A stretch of DNA of 64,000 nucleotides from DATARH01 sp963705325 (GTDB taxonomy: Bacteria > Pseudomonadota > Alphaproteobacteria > ATCC43930 > CGMCC-115725): positions 5,022,001 through 5,086,000 of the forward strand of contig OY970069.1 in assembly GCA_963705325.1 (NCBI GenBank), in the 5' to 3' direction. The translations under genes and the position numbers were made by a program. The notes beneath the pieces are model-generated. The model did no database searches. It saw nothing but the letters and a program-made list of their open reading frames with translations, and was not told where the DNA came from. Positions 59,969-64,000 of this stretch are shown piece after piece (position 1 is the first letter of the stretch; every line of letters begins with the position of its first letter).

Positions 59969-61123
59969 CTAGGCGTTGCCGAAGAAACGGTCGAGAAAAC
60001 CGCCGTAGATCGCTACGAGGCGGGTGATGTCGGCGACATCGACTCGCTCATCGATCTTATGCATGGTCTGGCTGACGAGGCCGAACTCGGCGACCGGGCA
60101 ATGAAGATGGATGAAGCGCGCGTCCGACGTACCGCCGGTTGTACTCAGCTCCGGCTCGAAACCGGTCGTCGCATGGATCGCACCGGTGAGGCAGTCGCTA
60201 ACCTTGCCGGGAGGGACCAGGAATGACTCGCCGCTCACCTCCCAGGTGAGCTTGTAGGAGGGATCGACCGCGTCGAGTGCTTGTTTAACCCAGGCCTTGA
60301 GCTTGTCGCTCGTCCACAAATCGTTGAAGCGGATGTTGAAGGTGGCGCGCGCCTGGCCCGGGATGATGTTGGTGGTGGGGTTGCCGATATCGATGGTGGT
60401 GACCTGCAACCCCGATCTCTGGAAATGCTCGGTGCCGTCGTCGAGCGGGCGCGCAGTGAGTCCCGATAGCAGCGCCACCAGCCGGTGCGCGGCATTGTCA
60501 GCGAGATGCGGGTAGGCGACGTGGCCCTGCACGCCATCGACGGTGATGCGTCCGGTCATGCTGCCGCGGCGGCCGATCTTGATCATGTCGCCGAGCTGGG
60601 TCGCCGAAGTTGGCTCGCCGACGACGCAAGCGTCGATGGACTCGCCACGCTCTTTGAGCCAATGGAGCACCTTGCGGGTGCCGTTGATCGCCACGCCTTC
60701 CTCGTCGCCGGTGATGAGGAAACTGATAGAGCCGGCGAAGCTCGCGCGGCGCTTGGCGAGAAACGCCTCGGCGGCTGAAACAAAGGCGGCGATGGCGCCC
60801 TTCATGTCAACCGCGCCGCGCCCGCACAGGACTCCGTCTTTGAGCACGCCGGAGAACGGGTCGAACGACCACTGGTCGGCGGCGCCGACCGGCACCACGT
60901 CGGTATGCCCGGCGAAGCAAAGATTGGGGCTTCCCGTACCCTTGCGCGCATAGAGGTTGGCAATGGGGTCGGTTCCGGGTGCCTCGAAGGTGAGCCGGTG
61001 GCACGTGAAGCCCAATCCTTCCAAGGTGCGCGCGACGACTTCGAGCGCACCCTCGTCCTTTGGGGTGACGCTCGGTCGGCGGATCAGCTCCGCAGCGAGA
61101 AGAGCGGGATCGATCGCGACCAT
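59969..61123 (-). CDS. dapE: Succinyl-diaminopimelate desuccinylase
   Basis: A 384-residue M20-type zinc enzyme of the lysine/diaminopimelate route. It hydrolyses N-succinyl-LL-2,6-diaminopimelate. Metal-site residues: H73 and D75 (GHTDVVP), D106 (GRGAVDMKG), E141-E142 (TGDEEGVA), and a late His in VSQTMHKIDERV. It starts two bases after the dapD stop. Provides precursor for both lysine and peptidoglycan. Confidence 0.96.
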   Translation of the reverse strand: MVAIDPALLAAELIRRPSVTPKDEGALEVVARTLEGLGFTCHRLTFEAPGTDPIANLYARKGTGSPNLCFAGHTDVVPVGAADQWSFDPFSGVLKDGVLCGRGAVDMKGAIAAFVSAAEAFLAKRRASFAGSISFLITGDEEGVAINGTRKVLHWLKERGESIDACVVGEPTSATQLGDMIKIGRRGSMTGRITVDGVQGHVAYPHLADNAAHRLVALLSGLTARPLDDGTEHFQRSGLQVTTIDIGNPTTNIIPGQARATFNIRFNDLWTSDKLKAWVKQALDAVDPSYKLTWEVSGESFLVPPGKVSDCLTGAIHATTGFEPELSTTGGTSDARFIHLHCPVAEFGLVSQTMHKIDERVDVADITRLVAIYGGFLDRFFGNA

Positions 61124-61125
61124 GT

Positions 61126-61968
61126 CTAGTCGCGCAACAGCTCGTTGATCGCAGTCTTGGCGCGGGTCTGCTCGTCAACGGTCTTTACGATGACCGCGCA
61201 GTAGAGGCTGGGACCCGGTTGGCCGTTGAGCAGTGGCTTGCCCGGCAGTGACCCTGGCACCACGACCGAATAGGCGGGCACGCGGCCGGTGATGATCTCG
61301 CCGGTGTCGCGGTTGACGATCTTGGTGGTCGAGCTGATGAAGGTCCCCATCGCCAGGACCGCGCCCTTCTCGACAATGACGCCCTCGACGACCTCGCTGC
61401 GCGCGCCGATAAAGCAATCGTCCTCGATGATCACCGGCTCGGCCTGCAGCGGCTCGAGGACGCCGCCGATGCCGACCCCACCCGAGAGGTGGCAGTTCTT
61501 GCCAATCTGCGCGCAGGAGCCGACCGTCGCCCAAGTGTCGACCATGGTGTTGCTGCCGACATAGGCGCCAACATTGACGAAGCTCGGCATCAGCACGACG
61601 TTGGGCGCGATATAGGCCGAGCGGCGGACGATTGCGCCCGGCACCGCGCGAAACCCGGCGTCGCGGAAGCGATTCGGCCCCCAGCCGGCGAATTTGGAGG
61701 GCACCTTGTCCCACCATTTTGCGGCACCCGGGCCGCCGGCGATCTCGCCCATGTCGTTGAGGCGGAACGATAGCAGCACGGCCTTTTTGAGCCACTGATG
61801 GACCCGCCACTTGCCGCCCGATTGCTCGGCGACGCGCAATTCGCCCGAATCCATGCCGTCGAGCGCCGCCTCGACCGCGTCGCGGACGTCGCCCTTGGTC
61901 GCGGTCGAGATCGTGTCGCGAGCCTCCCAGGCGGCGTCGATGGTGCGGGCGAGGTCGGAGGCGGTCAT
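61126..61968 (-). CDS. dapD: 2,3,4,5-tetrahydropyridine-2,6-dicarboxylate N-succinyltransferase
   Basis: A 280-residue left-handed beta-helix acyltransferase; it makes N-succinyl-2-amino-6-ketopimelate. The helical N-terminal domain is followed by hexapeptide repeats (AYIAPNVVLMPSFVNVGAYVGSNTMVDTWATVGSCAQIGKNCHLSGGVGIGG in order). Length equals the family norm. The start MTASDLARTID is chosen because the longer frame upstream has no family similarity. It is divergent from the SIS isomerase gene, 59 bases apart. Confidence 0.96.
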   Translation of the reverse strand: MTASDLARTIDAAWEARDTISTATKGDVRDAVEAALDGMDSGELRVAEQSGGKWRVHQWLKKAVLLSFRLNDMGEIAGGPGAAKWWDKVPSKFAGWGPNRFRDAGFRAVPGAIVRRSAYIAPNVVLMPSFVNVGAYVGSNTMVDTWATVGSCAQIGKNCHLSGGVGIGGVLEPLQAEPVIIEDDCFIGARSEVVEGVIVEKGAVLAMGTFISSTTKIVNRDTGEIITGRVPAYSVVVPGSLPGKPLLNGQPGPSLYCAVIVKTVDEQTRAKTAINELLRD

Positions 61969-62027
61969 GGGGCGATCCGGAAATTGGCTGAACAGGGGGC
62001 AGCAACCATGATAGAGGCAAGCGGCGA

Positions 62028-62675
62028 GTGTCAACCAAGGCATCGGCCAAGGCGATGAGCTTCCCCGACCAGACCTATCCGAGCGCGGGCACCTATGTCG
62101 GCGCCTATCGCGACGAGATCGTGCGGGCCTGGGCCAGCGTCGACCTCGCCGCGTTCGACCGGGCGGCGGCGATGCTCGAAACAGCGATTCGGGCCGGCCG
62201 GATCATTTACGCCTGCGGCAATGGCGGTTCCGCGTCGATCTCGAACCATCTGCACTGCGACGTGCTGAAAGGCGCGCAGACCGACACTCCTCTCAAACCG
62301 AAGGTCATCAGTCTCGCCGGCCCGCTGGAGCTGGTTACCGCGATCGCCAACGACATCGAGTACGCCGAGGTGTTCGTCTACCCGCTCAGGACGATGGCGA
62401 TACCAGGCGATGTGCTGATCACGATCAGCTCGTCGGGCAACTCGGAGAACATCGTGCGCGCCATCGAGTGGGCGCGGCGGAACGGCGTCGGCTCGATCGC
62501 CATGACCGGGTTCGCCGGCGGGCGCAGCAAACCTCTCGCCGACGTCAATCTGCACGTCGCGGCGGAGAATTACGGCGTTGTCGAGGACATCCACCAATCG
62601 ATGATGCACTGCCTGGCGCAATACCTGCGCCAGAGCGCCATGCCCGCTGAGCTGGTGCCGCGCCGGGTGTTCTAG
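62028..62675 (+). CDS. SIS-domain isomerase, GmhA-like (sedoheptulose-7-phosphate isomerase family)
   Basis: A 215-residue sugar-phosphate isomerase of the GmhA type. YACGNGGSASISNHLHCD is the phosphate-binding loop, LITISSSGNSENIVRA the second Ser/Thr-rich loop, and EDIHQSMMHCL carries the catalytic Glu/His. It would convert sedoheptulose-7-phosphate to a heptose phosphate for lipopolysaccharide or a related reaction. GTG start with AGAGG upstream; ATG at 62055 is an alternative. Its stop overlaps the convergent uppP stop by four bases. Confidence 0.85.
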   Translation: MSTKASAKAMSFPDQTYPSAGTYVGAYRDEIVRAWASVDLAAFDRAAAMLETAIRAGRIIYACGNGGSASISNHLHCDVLKGAQTDTPLKPKVISLAGPLELVTAIANDIEYAEVFVYPLRTMAIPGDVLITISSSGNSENIVRAIEWARRNGVGSIAMTGFAGGRSKPLADVNLHVAAENYGVVEDIHQSMMHCLAQYLRQSAMPAELVPRRVF

Positions 62676-63511
62676 ATCAGCAGCAGGAACGCCGCGGCGG
62701 CGCCCGCGACCCAGCAATAGATCGCGAAGGGCACCAAGGCGTCTTCAAAATCGTGGCGGCGAAAATAGCGCATCAAAAAGGCGATGCTGAGATAGGCGGT
62801 CACGCCGGCGACCACTCCTGAGAAGAGGGCCAACAGGCTGATCCCGTGGCCCGGCAGGGCCAGCATCTTGGGTATTTCCAGTACCGCGGCGCCAAGAATG
62901 ATCGGGGTCGCGATCAGGAAGGAGAAATGCGCTGCCTCGGCGTGTTGCAGCCCGGCGACGAGGCCGCCGACCATTGCCGCGCCTGACCGCGAAATGCCGG
63001 GAATGAACGCCAGACATTGCCAGAAGCCGATAGCCAGCGCGCCTTTCCAGGTGAGCGAAGCAGGCTCGAGAGGGCGGTTTTGAACACTGCGGATGCGCAA
63101 CCAATCGCCGAGCAGCAGCACGAACCCGTTGACGACGAGGAACAACGCGGCGATCAGCGGCGTGGCAAAGAGGCCGCGCACGAACTTTTCGAACAGGAAC
63201 CCGATCGCCACAGCCGGTAGGGTGGCGACAATGATCAGCCACAACGCGTGCCGCGCATTCGCGGAGTCGCGGCCGCCGGCGCCAATGACGCCGAGCCCGA
63301 TCTGCAGCCACTCGCGCCAGAAATAGAGCAAGAGCGCAACCGCGGTGCCGACATGCAGCACCACGACAAACGGCAAGAACTCCGGCGAATGCTGGTCGAT
63401 CGGCCAGCCGAGCAGCCGTGGCGCGATCACCGCGTGGCCGAGGCTGCTGATCGGGAAGAGCTCGGTGACCCCTTGCAGGATCGCCAGGGCAATGGCGTGA
63501 AGCGCGCTCAT
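62672..63511 (-). CDS. uppP: Undecaprenyl-diphosphate phosphatase
   Basis: A 279-residue inner-membrane phosphatase (BacA family) that recycles the lipid carrier for peptidoglycan and other wall polymers; also gives bacitracin resistance. Active-site motifs are ILQGVTELFPISSLGH (with the catalytic Glu) and FIPGISRSGAAM (with Ser/Arg). About eight hydrophobic segments. The usual SSSGH is SSLGH here. It lies 27 bases downstream of the lipoprotein gene. Confidence 0.94.
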   Translation of the reverse strand: MSALHAIALAILQGVTELFPISSLGHAVIAPRLLGWPIDQHSPEFLPFVVVLHVGTAVALLLYFWREWLQIGLGVIGAGGRDSANARHALWLIIVATLPAVAIGFLFEKFVRGLFATPLIAALFLVVNGFVLLLGDWLRIRSVQNRPLEPASLTWKGALAIGFWQCLAFIPGISRSGAAMVGGLVAGLQHAEAAHFSFLIATPIILGAAVLEIPKMLALPGHGISLLALFSGVVAGVTAYLSIAFLMRYFRRHDFEDALVPFAIYCWVAGAAAAFLLLI

Positions 63512-63538
63512 CGATGTTTCGCTGTCCTCGGACTGTTG

Positions 63539-63901
63539 CTATCGGCGAGCCGGGCTGAAGCCCTTCGCCTCCATGCAGGAGGAGAGGATCGCCTGGGCCC
63601 GGTCGCGGCTGGTGTCCCTCGCCTGGTTCATTTGCGTCCGCGCGAAGTCCGAACGCTGCAGGTCGCTGGATCGGCTCGCGGCGATGTCCTGGTCGATGTC
63701 GAAATCGGTCTTGGTCGCGGCATCGGTGGCGGCGAGACAGTCAGTGTACGCGGCTTCGACCGATGCCGCGTCGGCGCCCGACTTCGCCCACGCGTCCGCG
63801 CTCGCGGCGGATTCAGGCGCCTGCTTGGGCCAGCCCGGCATGCTCATCGAGCTGCACGCGGCAATGAACAGCGGGATCAGCAGCCCCGCCACGCGCGTCA
63901 T
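63539..63901 (-). CDS. Small predicted lipoprotein
   Basis: A 120-residue protein with a lipoprotein signal (MTRVAGLLIPLFIAACSS; the Cys at 16 is the lipidation site). The mature part has two further Cys (YTDCLAATD and LSSCMEAKG) and many short helical Asp/Ala/Ser-rich stretches. No family recognised. Its ATG overlaps the stop of the preceding DUF1289-like gene, so the two are coupled, and it is followed by uppP. Confidence 0.75.
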   Translation of the reverse strand: MTRVAGLLIPLFIAACSSMSMPGWPKQAPESAASADAWAKSGADAASVEAAYTDCLAATDAATKTDFDIDQDIAASRSSDLQRSDFARTQMNQARDTSRDRAQAILSSCMEAKGFSPARR

Positions 63902-64000
63902 TGCGCTTCCTTCCCCTCGGCCGCCGTTCGTCGGACCGCCAGCAGCGCGAGGAGTTTCCGCTTCTCGGCCGGGCTTGCCTCATACCAGCCGGCGATCTCG
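63898..64000 (-). CDS. DUF1289-like protein, C-terminal part, cut by the window edge
   Basis: The minus strand reads EIAGWYEASPAEKRKLLALL followed by AVRRTAAEGKEAQ and a TGA at 63898-63900. EI-x-x-W-x-x-xxxEKR-x-LL is the end of the DUF1289 motif, a small Cys-containing protein of unknown function, often beside metabolic genes. Only 33 residues are visible. The TGA overlaps the next ATG (ATGA). Confidence 0.6.
   Translation of the reverse strand, partial: EIAGWYEASPAEKRKLLALLAVRRTAAEGKEAQ

Overview
The window is GC-rich chromosomal DNA from an alphaproteobacterium, most likely the Hyphomicrobiales (Rhizobiales; Bradyrhizobium/Xanthobacteraceae-like). The evidence is the core block def-fmt-truA next to dapD-dapE, the abundant TauD/TfdA, luciferase-like and CoA-ligase genes, and several families of short palindromic intergenic repeats typical of that order. 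I found no rRNA, tRNA or CRISPR, and no recognisable transcription regulator anywhere in the 64 kb.

Layout. 0-2 kb: the end of a crotonase gene and a flavin monooxygenase. 2-3 kb: an IS630-type element (DD34E, with an A7 slippery site) that abuts the last codons of a lost esterase. 3-13 kb: an orphan gene, an HSL-type esterase, and an aerobic benzoyl-CoA ('box') block made of a MetE-like protein, a benzoate-CoA ligase, a frameshifted boxC and boxB, followed by a hydrolase and a carboxymuconolactone-decarboxylase-family protein. 13-16 kb: a PfkB sugar kinase and a frameshifted glycogen phosphorylase. 16-30 kb: a minus-strand locus with two MalF/MalG-type permease pairs flanking FIVE tandem paralogous Tat-exported solute-binding proteins, ending in a TonB-dependent receptor; no ATPase gene is present. 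30-37 kb: small unknown genes, a DsbA/FrnE-like gene whose first active-site cysteine codon is UGA (a probable selenoprotein), transporters, a CmcJ-like gene and a TauD-like dioxygenase. 37-54 kb: a miniature Ku, catabolic enzymes (SDR, amidohydrolase, VOC, epoxide hydrolase, enolase superfamily, acyl-CoA synthetase, zinc alcohol dehydrogenase, TauD, Gfo/Idh/MocA), an MlaC-like protein, a prolyl-oligopeptidase-type peptidase and an M20 amidohydrolase. 55.6-64 kb: housekeeping genes def, fmt, truA, dapE, dapD, an SIS-domain isomerase, uppP and a small lipoprotein, with an unfamiliar alpha/beta-hydrolase plus membrane-protein pair between truA and dapE.

How the genes work together. The box genes would activate benzoate to benzoyl-CoA, epoxidise it (BoxB with a BoxA not seen here) and open the ring (BoxC). 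The ABC array, TonB receptor, PfkB kinase and glycogen phosphorylase suggest a carbohydrate uptake and storage region. The 37-54 kb segment looks like a scavenging/catabolic island of single-function enzymes.

Caution. Seven genes carry frameshifts, including the normally essential fmt (two) and the core gene truA (three). Nearly all are single-base changes in short GC repeats, so sequence error is a likely cause and the broken-gene calls should be read with that in mind. The UGA in the FrnE-like gene is a codon substitution, not an indel, and does not fit that error pattern.
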